Below are positions 33,201 to 41,884 of a DNA stretch of 53,088 nt, one piece after another. The notes under the pieces are model-generated. The model saw only the letters and a list, made by a program, of their open reading frames with translations. It ran no database searches and had not been told where the DNA came from. This stretch comes from JANLTP01 sp031363055 (GTDB lineage Bacteria; Pseudomonadota; Gammaproteobacteria; Burkholderiales; Burkholderiaceae_E). The position numbers were made by a program, and so were the translations under genes. Each line of letters starts with the position of its first letter. Within the stretch, counting starts at the first letter, position 1. The stretch is taken from NCBI GenBank assembly GCA_031363055.1, contig JANLTP010000068.1:1-53088 (forward strand), written 5' to 3'.

Positions 33201-34067
33201 CGTCTCGACCCGTCAAACTCCGGGCAATCGATAACTCGGCGTCGAGATCGAATCCGGGTTCGAATTGCCGCGACTACATGCGCCGCTCGTAGGATGGGCG
33301 AAATTTCAGAATGGTGTCGCGCAGCGGATTGCATGTGGACGCTCCCAAGCCACAGTGAGTGGCCGTGCGCAGCAACCGGTCACTCGAACAATTCGTCGAT
33401 ATCCTGCCTGGAACCGCGTCCCCCGTCGGCGACATTGGCCAACTTGTCCAGGCGTCGCACCACATACTCGGTGCCTACCCGGCACGGCGTGCAGAATCCG
33501 CAACTTTCGTGAGCGAAGAAGCGGGCAAAATTGCGGGCCACTTCGAACATGTCACGGGACTGATCAAACACCATGAAGGCGCCCGCGGTCGCTACATCTT
33601 CGAAGCCGATGCGCCGCCCGAATTCGAAGGAGGCCAGGCAAACGCCCGATGGACCACCGACTTATACCGCCTGCGTCTCGCGGGCTCCGCAGTCTTGCAG
33701 GATTTGTTCAATGCGTGTGCCGAACGGGTATTCGTACAGGCCGGGCCGATCACAGTCGCCGCTGACCGAGTGGATTTTTGTACCGGTCGATTTGGGCGTG
33801 CCAATGCTGGCCCAGCACGCTCCGCCGTATGCGGTTATGTGGATGACCGCGCAGACGGTCTCAACATTGGTCACAACGGTCGGCTGGCCGCGATAGCCCT
33901 TTTCAACGGGGAAGGGCGGTCGGACTCGCGGGGTGCCGCGCTTGCCCTCGAGCGATTCGATCAGCGCAGAGTCTTCGCCGCAGACGTAAGCGCCGGCGCC
34001 AACGTGAATACCGATATCGAAATCAAAGCCTGGGTACCCGGGTGCGGACCAAATCGGCGATTTGCGC
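33197..34067 (-). pseudogene. hoxF: diaphorase subunit HoxF relic
   Basis: NuoF-like blocks begin mid-protein: GFDFDIGIHVGAGAYVCGED, GKRGTPRVRPPFPVEKGYRG, VTNVETVCAVIHI and YPFGTRIEQILQDCGA. An in-frame TAA (at about 33662) follows ETQAV where VGGPSG continues the protein. Then come MVFDQSRDMFEVARNFARFF, HESCGFCTPCRVGTEY (the 4Fe-4S motif) and, with a frame change, THCGLGASTCNPLRDTILKF. A further in-frame TAG at 33274 precedes RQFEPGFDLDAELSIARSLT. The N-terminal FMN/NAD half is lost, and the hoxU gene expected next is absent. Confidence 0.87.
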
Positions 34068-34312
34068 GATTTTCGTCGAGTCCAGCTTTGTGATCACCTG
34101 ATGATGATTGATCAATAGTGCGGGACCCTGGTCACAAAGGCCGGTGCACCATGTGGGTTCCACGCTCACCCCTTGATCGCCGCAAGGCTGGCTCGGTATC
34201 ACGCCGAGCCAGGCGCACAGGTCGGCCATCAGCGATTCACTCCCGAGCATTCGGTCGGTGATGTTGTCGCTAAAGAAGGTTACGGTGACCTCGTTTCCGG
34301 GTTCGTTGTCAA
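34040..34312 (-). pseudogene. hoxE: HoxE-like 2Fe-2S subunit remnant
   Basis: The frame encodes NEVTVTFFSDNITDRMLGSE, LMADLCAWLGVIPSQPC, EPTWCTGLCDQGPALLINHH and QVITKLDSTKIAQIADLVRT. This is the thioredoxin-like ferredoxin fold with the CxGxCDQGPA motif of HoxE/NuoE-type subunits. No start codon precedes it in frame before a TAG, so the N-terminus is missing. The 3' side runs into the hoxF relic without a normal gene boundary. A near-FNR box is about 35 bp upstream. Confidence 0.75.
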
Positions 34313-34344
34313 GCTAATATCAACCGCATGTCGACCCTTGCAGC

Positions 34345-34358
34345 TTGATATGGTTCAA
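34345..34358. promoter_or_regulatory. FNR/ANR-like box TTGATATGGTTCAA
   Basis: TTGAT-N4-TTCAA, one mismatch from consensus, in the divergent region between the hydrogenase relic and the second prs-like gene (start 34527). The rest of 34359-34526 shows no gene. Confidence 0.5.
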
Positions 34359-34526
34359 GGGCGGATCAATGTCTGGAACGAATTTCAAACCGATCGTCAG
34401 GGTCGGGTGCACAATAAGGGTCCTTGCCGTGATCTGGATGGTCGGTTTAAACGATGCCCCGAGGCGCCGATTGTTTCCCGCACGTGAGTCGGAATTCAAG
34501 CAATTGACAGTGTTCAGGACTGCGCC

Positions 34527-35489
34527 ATGTTGTCGCTTTATTCATTGGACTCGGATTCGAGTTTCTCGCAGTCGATCGCCGACATTCTTCAGGTGCCGCT
34601 ATCGCCCTTTGAGAAGCGTGATTTTGAGGATGGCGAGTGCAAGCTGAGGCCATTGCTTGATCCGCGAGGCCAGGATGCCTATGTGATCCACAGCCTTTAC
34701 GGCGAGCCGAAGATCAGCCCACACGACAAGTTATGTGCCTTGCTGATGTTTATTGCCACCCTTCGCGAGCATGGCGCGGCGCGCGTAACCGCTGTAGTTC
34801 CTTATCTGGCTTACGCCCGCAAGGACCGGCAAACCAAGCCCTTCGATCCGGTGACAATCCGTTATGTTGCGCAATTGTTCGAGGCCTTGGGAACCGCTCA
34901 GATCGTTGTGCTCGAGGCGCACAATGTAGCTGCGTATCAGAACGCCTTTCGATGCCCAACCCTTCACCTGCAGGCGCACTCCGCGTTTGATCGTATCGTG
35001 GCGGGATTGGTTGGCGACGACAAGCTGGCCGTCGCCTCGCCAGATCCCGGCGGAGTCAAGCGCGCGCAATTGTGGCGCGAGTCATTGGAGAAAGTTCTTT
35101 TGCGACCGGTCGGTTTTGCGATGGTTGACAAACGCCGCAGCGAAGGTGTCCTTACCAGCGAAAATCTGGTGGCAGGAGAGGTCAATGGCATGACGGTCTT
35201 GTTGATTGATGATCTGATCGCAAGCGGCGAAACTGTCAGGCGCGCCGCGCAGGCACTTCGCCGTGCTGGCGCACATCGAGTGATCGTGTTCGCGGCCCAT
35301 GGCCTTTTTACCGGATCGTCGGCGGATACACTCGCTGACGACAGCATTGAACGAATTGTGGTGACCGACAGCGTGCCAAGCTTTCGATTGCCTGGGGATT
35401 GTGCGCTTCACCGAAAGTTGAGCGTGGTGTCAACTGCCGAGCATTTTGCAGCGCTCATACATGATTGCCACGGAACGCGCCAGAACTGA
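34527..35489 (+). CDS. second ribose-phosphate diphosphokinase homologue
   Basis: A 320-residue complete protein. It has FEKRDFEDGECKLRPL (substrate region), VVPYLAYARKDRQTKPFDPV (ATP loop), VLEAHNVAAYQNAF (divergent from the usual D-x-H-x-x-Q-I-Q-G-F), VASPDPGGVKRAQLW (bacterial-type pyrophosphate loop), MVDKRRSEG and the PRPP site VLLIDDLIASGETVRRA. It is distinct from the class III-like paralogue at 25192-26091 and from typical housekeeping Prs. It is intact beside a dead hydrogenase. The 3' end overlaps the convergent kinase gene by 35 bp. Confidence 0.85.
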   Translation: MLSLYSLDSDSSFSQSIADILQVPLSPFEKRDFEDGECKLRPLLDPRGQDAYVIHSLYGEPKISPHDKLCALLMFIATLREHGAARVTAVVPYLAYARKDRQTKPFDPVTIRYVAQLFEALGTAQIVVLEAHNVAAYQNAFRCPTLHLQAHSAFDRIVAGLVGDDKLAVASPDPGGVKRAQLWRESLEKVLLRPVGFAMVDKRRSEGVLTSENLVAGEVNGMTVLLIDDLIASGETVRRAAQALRRAGAHRVIVFAAHGLFTGSSADTLADDSIERIVVTDSVPSFRLPGDCALHRKLSVVSTAEHFAALIHDCHGTRQN

Positions 35490-36495
35490 GCGCCTCCAGC
35501 GCGGTTTTCGCGCGCCCCAGATATCGGCTTGCAAGCGGCGGCCATTTTGCGGGCGAGCGCGGTAGTTCGTCGAGCAGATGTGCCATGGCCAGGCGGGCTC
35601 GCAAGACGGCACGGTGCGCGGTGTAGAAATGGATCAACTCCTTCGGCGGTTGGTCGCAAAGCGCGCTGCTGATGCCCGTTTCGAGCATCGGGCCAATCCA
35701 TGCCGATCCAGCAGCATCGCACACCAGTCCCAGGTAGGCAATTTCGTCGAACGGGTCGACCTGCCTTAACTGCGGACTGAATTCCAGGCAGTCGATCACC
35801 ACGGGCGGCTCAAGCAGGCATACATGATCGGGGCGAAGATCTCCATGGCCGTCGATGATCCGAGCTTGTGAAACTCTGGCCGCCAACAATGGCGCAACCC
35901 GATCCAGGGCATCGTCCAGGTGATCCAGGATGGGCGAGGCACTTTCGAGATCGAACCGCTGATTCAGCAACACCTCCCGATTGCGACCGAACTCGCGACG
36001 GAAATGGCCGATATGATCGCTCGCGGTTAACTGTGCGAGCGCTGCGGTGCGATAGAAGTCCGCAAGCAGTCCGATCAGTGAATGGATGTCGCCGCTTGCA
36101 ACCTGCCCTGTGAGCAGCAGTTCGCCGAGCATCCGGTTCACCGGCAGCCGACGCATCATCACCAGCCAGTCGACGGTTTCTCCCGGCGCCGGCAAATGAT
36201 TCTCGGGCACAAGCTTGAATTTTCCTTGATTCAGCTGCAACGCGGCCAGGCCGAGATAAATATTCGGTGCCATACGTTTGTTCAAACGAACTTCCTCGCG
36301 GCAAAAGTGCTCGCGTGCACGCAGTGTTCTGAAGTCGAGAAAAGGGAACACGACCGGTTTCTTGAGTTTGAAGACACGTTGCCCAACGAGAAAGACCCAG
36401 GACATATGGGTTTCGATACATTCGAGTTTCTGCCCGTAGTCCGCATACGTCGACGCGGCCTTCAGAAACGCCAGTTTCTCCTCTAGATCGAGCAT
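35455..36495 (-). CDS. aminoglycoside phosphotransferase-fold kinase-like protein
   Basis: A 346-residue protein with an APH/choline-kinase layout. MSWVFLVGQRVFKLKKPVVF provides the glycine-poor ATP loop and lysine. The catalytic block is IIDGHGDLRPDHVCLL (H-x-D-x-x-x-x-H/N type), followed by VVIDCLEFSPQLRQVDPFDE with the metal-binding aspartate. In many proteobacteria this domain is fused to a P-loop kinase (two-domain APH/AAA proteins of about 520 residues). Here only the APH half exists. Substrate unknown. Confidence 0.75.
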   Translation of the reverse strand: MLDLEEKLAFLKAASTYADYGQKLECIETHMSWVFLVGQRVFKLKKPVVFPFLDFRTLRAREHFCREEVRLNKRMAPNIYLGLAALQLNQGKFKLVPENHLPAPGETVDWLVMMRRLPVNRMLGELLLTGQVASGDIHSLIGLLADFYRTAALAQLTASDHIGHFRREFGRNREVLLNQRFDLESASPILDHLDDALDRVAPLLAARVSQARIIDGHGDLRPDHVCLLEPPVVIDCLEFSPQLRQVDPFDEIAYLGLVCDAAGSAWIGPMLETGISSALCDQPPKELIHFYTAHRAVLRARLAMAHLLDELPRSPAKWPPLASRYLGRAKTALEALSSGAFRGNHV

Positions 36496-36620
36496 TTCTT
36501 GCTGTTCCCAATTTCAGCCTGAGCGCCGACACGTGGCTTCATCGGCTTGAGCTTGTCGCAAGAGACAAAGACAATCGCCAGAACCAAAAGCAAGGCAGCA
36601 GCTTTTATGACGTTCCACAT
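36483..36620 (-). CDS. small lipoprotein, 45 residues
   Basis: From the ATG ending at 36620: MWNVIKAAALLLVLAIVFVS followed by C. The hydrophobic stretch ending FVSC resembles a lipobox, with a short basic/polar mature part (DKLKPMKPRVGAQAEIGNSK). It overlaps the start of the kinase-like gene by 13 bp. No family recognised. Confidence 0.5.
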   Translation of the reverse strand: MWNVIKAAALLLVLAIVFVSCDKLKPMKPRVGAQAEIGNSKKCSI

Positions 36621-36774
36621 GATGACTGATGTTATCCGGGCGCTTGCCCCAAGTCGTGACCCGCCCGTCAATCGGCCTTGCGCTAAATCAATACCCGGGC
36701 ATTGCGACCCGGTATGCTGATTCTCTATTCTGGTTGCTGGCATTCGCCGCTTTACTCGACGAGGATGAGACTGC

Positions 36775-37819
36775 ATGGTCAGCGCTCCCTGCCTGATTAC
36801 CGGTGGTGCCGGGTTTCTGGGCATCAATCTGGTTCGAGTCCTGTTGGGCGCGGGTTGGACAGTTCGTTCGCTCGATATTGCCGAGTTCAACTACCCGGAG
36901 AAAACCCGGGTCGACGCCATCCTCGGCGACATTCGAGACGTGAACGCGGTTTCGAAAGCCATGAACCCAATGTCAGTGGTCGTGCATTGCGCGGCAGCGC
37001 TACCGCTCGCCGATCGGGCGGAGATACTGTCGACCGGAATCGAGGGTACGCGGCTATTGTTGGAGGCCGCTTGGCGAAGCGGAGTGAAACGCTTCATTTT
37101 TATTTCATCGACGGCGGTTTACGGCGTTCCCGATCACGTTCCGATCTTCGAGGACGACGCCCTGAAGGGTGTCGGCCCTTATGGCCAGTCAAAGAGTGAG
37201 GCCGAAAATCTGTGTGCCGACTATCGGGCTCGCGGCATGTTGGTAACCATCCTGCGGCCCAAGAGTTTTGTCGGGCCGGAGCGACTGGGTGCGTTCGAGT
37301 TGCTCTACGACTGGGCCTTTGACGGTCATGGCTTTCCCGTGCTTGGCGGGGGGGGAGAACCATTACCAACTGCTCGCTGTCGAGGATCTGTGTCAGGTGA
37401 TCTTGTTGTGCATGACGGCAGATCCTGAGCTTGTTGCCGACACCTTTAACGTCGGCGCGAAGAGCTACGGGACGATGCGCGAGAACTTCCAGACGGTACT
37501 GGACCGGGCGGGCCATGGGCAGAAAGTGGTCGCCTTGCCTGCCAAACCAGCCGTCTTGTTGCTGCGCCTGCTTGAATGGATGAGGCTTTCGCCGCTGTAT
37601 CAATGGATTTATGCGACGGCCGACCATCAGAGCGTCGTTTCAATCGAGCGCCTGATTCACAAACTGGGTTACACGCCGCGTTACTCCAATGGCGAGGCCC
37701 TGGTTCGCAATTACGACTGGTATGTTGCACATCGACCGGAATTCAAGGGTCAGATTGGTGTTTCCCATCGTGTCCCCTGGCGTCGGGGAGTGCTCGGTGT
37801 TGCGAAGTGGTTCTTTTGA
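36775..37819 (+). pseudogene. NAD-dependent sugar epimerase/dehydratase, frameshifted in a G run
   Basis: The N-terminus (PCLITGGAGFLGINLVRVLL, LDIAEFNYPEKTRVDAILGD) has the SDR GxxGxxG motif. The catalytic ISSTAVYG plus YGQSKSEAE (Y-x-x-x-K) follows. At 37348-37355 a run of eight G moves the reading frame: before it the text is FDGHGFPVLGGG, and after it in the other frame ENHYQLLAVEDLCQVILLCM continues the family to the C-terminus (GVSHRVPWRRGVLGVAKWFF). Seven G would restore one roughly 347-residue protein. All domains are otherwise complete, so this may be a recent slip, a phase-variable site or a sequencing error. Confidence 0.85.
37348..37355 (+). repeat. G8 homopolymer at the epimerase frameshift
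   Basis: A run of eight G inside the epimerase gene. A run of seven is needed for an uninterrupted frame. Confidence 0.85.
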
Positions 37820-37859
37820 GCGCTTGTGACGGGCTTGCATCAGGTAAGGGAGGATGTTG

Positions 37860-39617
37860 ATGGGATTTTTATGCGGAGCAGTCATCGCACCGGTTCAATG
37901 GCTGTTGGTAGCGCTGATTCCGTCGCTTCTTCAGGCTCAGGGTGTGCCGTCGAAATCGCCAACCCAGGCCCTCCCGCAGTCGGCCTGGACCATTGTTGAT
38001 CTGCAATCGGCGCGCCGCGCCGAACGGGTTTTGTTGGGCGGCGAGGCAAGCGCGACAATGACTGCAACACTGACGAACCTGAACCCTGAAATCAATGCGT
38101 CTCTGTTGTTGACCTTGCAACTACCCGGCCGAACAGCGCCGCTCGAATATCACCTGGAAAACCCTGACCCGCAACGTCGGCGGGTGGTCCTTGATGTGGC
38201 CAATCCGGGAGCTCTGACGATCTAGACCGGCGGGGCCACGATGCAGTGTTCCATTTGGCCCAACGATCTCCTGGAGCAGGCGCGGCGATCGAAGTTGTCC
38301 TATGCGCCGCTTTGCGAGGGCAAACTGTACTTGCGAAATACCGTCGAGGGCAATCGCAGTTCGCTGGAGGCGACCACCGAGTTTCTTCGGGATCATGTTT
38401 GGGCGGGCGAACAGATCATAGGTTTTGTGCGCCGCGAGTTTTATGTTGACAGTTTCATCGAGCGCGCCAGGCCTGCTTCGGCAGCGCAGGTCGGCAAGGA
38501 ACAGGCCTCGCCGTCGGGTGCGCCCCCAGCGGCTCTGATTCGCGCTGCAGATGCGCAACAGGCGGTGCATGTCGACGGATTGGGCGTTGATCTCGGAAGG
38601 CAGGCCGGGCTTGTACTGGGCCAGTGGTATCCGGCTGCCGGATTGAAGAAGGTTTTTGTCAGTGTCGTGCGGCCTGGATCAACGGACGCCGCGGTGACGG
38701 CTGGAGTGTCAGCGCAAGCTGCATTGGATCCGGTGGAAGCGGACGCGCTGGCCTATCTGGTCGGATTCGATCTCGCCGAATTTGAACTGGGTTTTGCCCT
38801 TGGGACCGAACATCCACGCCTGGGCTGGTCGGATCGGGTGCGGCCCGGTGAGCGTGATACGCGCCTGGCGGGGCCTGACGGCATTGGCAACGCTTTGCCT
38901 CTGGAGCGCGCCGGCATGGTGAATCCCGAACTGCAGTCGCGGGTCATCGCCACTTTTACCGGGGGATTCAAGCGTGAACATGGCGCCTTTCGACACGGTG
39001 CACTGGCGGCGGTGAATCAGGGCAGTCACTATGGTTTTGTCGAACAGGGTGTGGTGTTCAGCCGGCTGGTGCCGGGCCTGTCGACCGTTTATGTGCTTGC
39101 TGATGGTTCAGTCGGCATGAACACCTGGGCGCGCGAAGACGATTCGATGCTGGGTCAAATTCGACATGCACGGCAAAACGGTGTGGCCTTGCTTGAGCGC
39201 AATCCGACCGGTGACTCGGCCCTGTTCGGTGCGCTACTGGATCAATGGGGGCCAGGGAACTGGTCCGGTTCGGTCGATGAGAAGTTGCGCTCGCTCAGGG
39301 CAGGTGCCTGCGTCATTGATCATGCCGGCCGAAGATTTCTGGTTTACGGCTATTTTTCAGCAGCAACGCCGCGAACGATGGCGCGCGTATTAAGGGCTTA
39401 CGGCTGTGGCTATGCGATGCACCTTGACATGAATGCACTGGAACACACCTATCTGGCCATGTATCCGCGAAGCGGCTCAAACGTGGTCGTCGAACACCTG
39501 GTTCGAGGTATGGAAGTACTCGACAAGACGGTCGCCGCCAAGGTGGTGCCCAGATTCTTAGGCTTTGCTGATGATCGAGACTTCTTCTATCTGATGACCC
39601 GAAAGGAGTCGCAATGA
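37860..39617 (+). pseudogene. phosphodiester glycosidase-like secreted protein with an in-frame stop
   Basis: From the ATG at 37860 (GGGAGG 6 bases upstream) a signal peptide (VIAPVQWLLVALIPSLLQAQ) leads into ERVLLGGEASATMTATLTNL. After GALTI a TAG at 38223 interrupts, but the same frame continues TGGATMQCSIWPNDLLEQAR to the end. Only one codon appears changed, for example CAG to TAG. The C-terminal part (TFTGGFKREHGAFRHGALAA, FVEQGVVFSRLVPGLSTVYV, YGCGYAMHLDMNALEHTYLA) resembles NAGPA/phosphodiester glycosidase domains. Total about 585 residues. The stop overlaps the ATG of the next gene, so they are coupled. Confidence 0.65.
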
Positions 39618-40472
39618 GCCACGTAATCAGGTACTTTGTCTTCGCCTTTTTTTCGTGGGCATTTCTGCAGTCGAGCTCGGCAGCCTCGCTTGTCCAGCAA
39701 AATGAGGTTCTGTTTCTCGAATTGCAAAAGCAACATGGCCTGAGTCAGGAGCAGATGCAACGCATTCGCGCGATTTTCAAGCAATCGGGCGTGATCGGTC
39801 AGGGCAATCCAGCCATCGCCAATCACCCGCAAACGCCCGAACAGTGCGTGGCGAACCGAACAGCCGTGATGATTGCTGACGATAGTCGTGCATTCGAGCA
39901 AATTTGCGGCGGCCCAAACTTGGCACCGCTATTTGATCCCGAAACGCAGAATATCAGCGATGCAAAGACCTGTATTGATCAGTATGAGTTTCCGAATATT
40001 GCCTGCAATTACCCGGTAGTCTGGGTGCGTGCCCGGGAAGCGGCGCAAGTGTGTGAGGTCATGGGCAAACGGCTCTGTGATGCACACGAGTGGGAAGGTG
40101 CGTGTGAGGGCCGGTTGCTTGCGCCGGACTATCGCTTCGACCTTGCGCGTGGTGTTGCGCCTGATGAGGCGCTGCGGCGCATTTCTCGAGTGTCGCAGCC
40201 CGCTCGGTGTCTACGATCTGCATGGCAATGCGGCCGAACACATGAACTTGCCGATCAACGAATCACAGATGGCCAGTTTGTCCAGTACTTCGCTGGGCTA
40301 CACCGAAATGAAGGGCAGCTGGTTTGTCTTCGACCGGTTTCGCGCCCACGAAGACTGGTGCCGATGGCGAGCGCCGTTCTGGCATGGCAGCCGGGTGATG
40401 GATACGCATTCCCATGCGAACTATCATCTCGGGTTCCGTTGTTGCAAGAGCCTTGCGCCGCGCCAGCCTTGA
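39614..40472 (+). pseudogene. formylglycine-generating-enzyme-like (SUMF1/EgtB fold) protein, frameshifted
   Basis: A signal peptide (VIRYFVFAFFSWAFLQSSSA) and a helical N-terminus precede the FGE-sulfatase domain: CIDQYEFPNIACNYPVVWVR, AREAAQVCEVMGKRLCDAHE and WEGACEGRL. Near 40190 a deletion of perhaps 30 codons and a frame change occur. The other frame then continues CRSPLGVYDLHGNAAEHMNL, KGSWFVFDRFRAHEDWCRWR and NYHLGFRCCKSL. An intact protein would be secreted or periplasmic. It is coupled to the upstream glycosidase-like gene by a TGA/ATG overlap. Catalytic versus structural role unknown. Confidence 0.7.
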
Positions 40473-40498
40473 ACCCCGAAAGGCATTCGGGATTCTCC

Positions 40499-41395
40499 CT
40501 AGTTCTCAGCTGCTCCCAGTGATTCGGCGGCGCGTGGCAGCAAGCCTTCGTCACTGATCAAGTGGGCAAGAACCGGATCGGCGAGCAGGTCAAAAATCGA
40601 GCGTGGCTCGCCGTTGACAAAGGCCACCTTGCTGACCAGACGAACACCGTGGCTATAGTCGGCGTAAGTGGCGCCGTGAACCGTGCTGAGCGGCTGGATC
40701 GGCGAATCGGCGTTACGATGCCAACCATAGATTGCCACTTTGCCAGGTTGACTCCATAGCCGCGGACTCAGTATCAGATCCTTCTTGTGTCCTGCAATCA
40801 AGACCCTTGATCCGGAGTCATGAGTTGCGCGCTGCTCCTTCACCAGCGAGTCGTGCAGCTGGTAGTACTCGGAGGAACGCATCTGATCACCTGGCGGCAA
40901 AGGCTGCGGTTTCATCTGCACCTTTGATTGACGATAGATCAGATCGACAATTCGGCGGGTTGGCAAGGTGAAACCGAACCTTGCGCCGACAGCCAATGCA
41001 GTGTCGAGTCCCATCGGAACCAAAAGGAAGTCATCGTCAGCGCCGAGGCTCAAGTAGTCGGCCATGACGCACAACACCAGTCGTATGGTGCCACCGTCGG
41101 GTAGTTGTCCGGTCAGTGCAATCGGCTGAAGTTTGTGCAGGAAGGAAGGGATGTTGCCGGCGATCAGTTCGCTGCGAATAACGCGCTCGCGTTCGCGCTC
41201 ATTGAGCCGTGAAGCGGTACGGATAAAATCGCTGGCACTCTGAGCCTGTGGTGACCTTTGTGGAATGGAGTTTTCCGAACGCGCGCAGCGCGCGGCTGGT
41301 GTTGCCGAGAAGACGGGTGCTGAGAAGACCAGTGCCGAAAGAACCAGGGCGCCTAATGCGAAAGCAAGACTACGCAGAGAAGCGCCAATGGGCAT
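40499..41395 (-). CDS. conserved secreted protein of unknown function
   Basis: A 298-residue complete protein. An N-terminal signal peptide is visible (LRSLAFALGALVLSALVFSA). The mature part contains ERVIRSELIAGNIPSFLHKL, ADYLSLGADDDFLLVPMGLD, SRVLIAGHKKDLILSPRLWS, KVAIYGWHRNADSPIQPLST and TYADYSHGVRLVSKVAFVNG. The YGWH and YxDYSHGxRLV motifs look like conserved functional residues. I recall similar proteins beside phosphodiester glycosidase and FGE-like genes, but cannot name a family. It is convergent with the FGE-like gene, and intact. Confidence 0.65.
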   Translation of the reverse strand: MPIGASLRSLAFALGALVLSALVFSAPVFSATPAARCARSENSIPQRSPQAQSASDFIRTASRLNERERERVIRSELIAGNIPSFLHKLQPIALTGQLPDGGTIRLVLCVMADYLSLGADDDFLLVPMGLDTALAVGARFGFTLPTRRIVDLIYRQSKVQMKPQPLPPGDQMRSSEYYQLHDSLVKEQRATHDSGSRVLIAGHKKDLILSPRLWSQPGKVAIYGWHRNADSPIQPLSTVHGATYADYSHGVRLVSKVAFVNGEPRSIFDLLADPVLAHLISDEGLLPRAAESLGAAEN

Positions 41396-41431
41396 TTTAA
41401 GGGGTGACCGATGAGGACAACTGAGCGTAGT

Positions 41432-41884
41432 TTATACGGGCTCAGCGCTACACCCAATGCCGCCAGTCGGGAACTTCCCTTCAGGCTCCTGATTTGTCCC
41501 CTTGAAAGGCGATCTGCCGGTCTTCTTGCTGATACTCTCCGGTGCGCGCACCAGCAGAACCGCGCAGGCTGCTTCGCGCGCAACCGCTTCTGCGTCGCTG
41601 CCGAGCAACATCCGGCGCACCCCGCGGCGGCCATGAGTTCCGAGCACAATCAGATCGGCGCCATAACTCTTGGCCTCTTCAATGATCGAATCCGAGGTAC
41701 GGCTGCCGATCGCCTCAACTGAGCCCATTGTCGCTTCGATCCTCTGCTCCCCAGCAAATTTGCTGGCTCGTGCGACGACCTTCGAATTTGATCGGTGCAA
41801 TCCGATGGTCAGAACTGGACAGTCCCAGTCTGCGACCGATGTTGAGGATCTGTGTTGACTTATGTCAAGACTCCTGAGGGTCAA
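41432..41884 (-). pseudogene. universal stress protein relic, N-terminal half missing
   Basis: The C-terminal half of a UspA domain is clear: EATMGSVEAIGSRTSDSIIE, EAKSYGADLIVLGTHGRRGV and RRMLLGSDAEAVAREAACAV, with the ATP-binding G-x2-G-x9-G-S pattern. Before it, CPVLTIGLHRSN and the beginning of the frame do not match the normal N-terminal MYKRILVPxDGS segment, so the first half is deleted or replaced. An FNR-type box overlaps this 5' end. The gene is divergent from ftsH. Confidence 0.65.
41855..41868. promoter_or_regulatory. FNR/ANR-type box TTGACTTATGTCAA
   Basis: TTGAC-N4-GTCAA, symmetric half sites. It lies 15 bp before the annotated ftsH ATG at 41884 and within the 5' part of the universal stress protein relic. 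It therefore more likely controlled the stress-protein gene, unless ftsH starts at 41902. Confidence 0.55.

Noticed and set aside
7479..34312. Programmed frameshifting, or ordinary sequencing indels, as the general explanation for the split genes
   Set aside because: Most disruptions remove tens to hundreds of codons including essential motifs, which single-base errors or recoding cannot explain. Single-base error remains possible only for a few sites, such as the G8 run.
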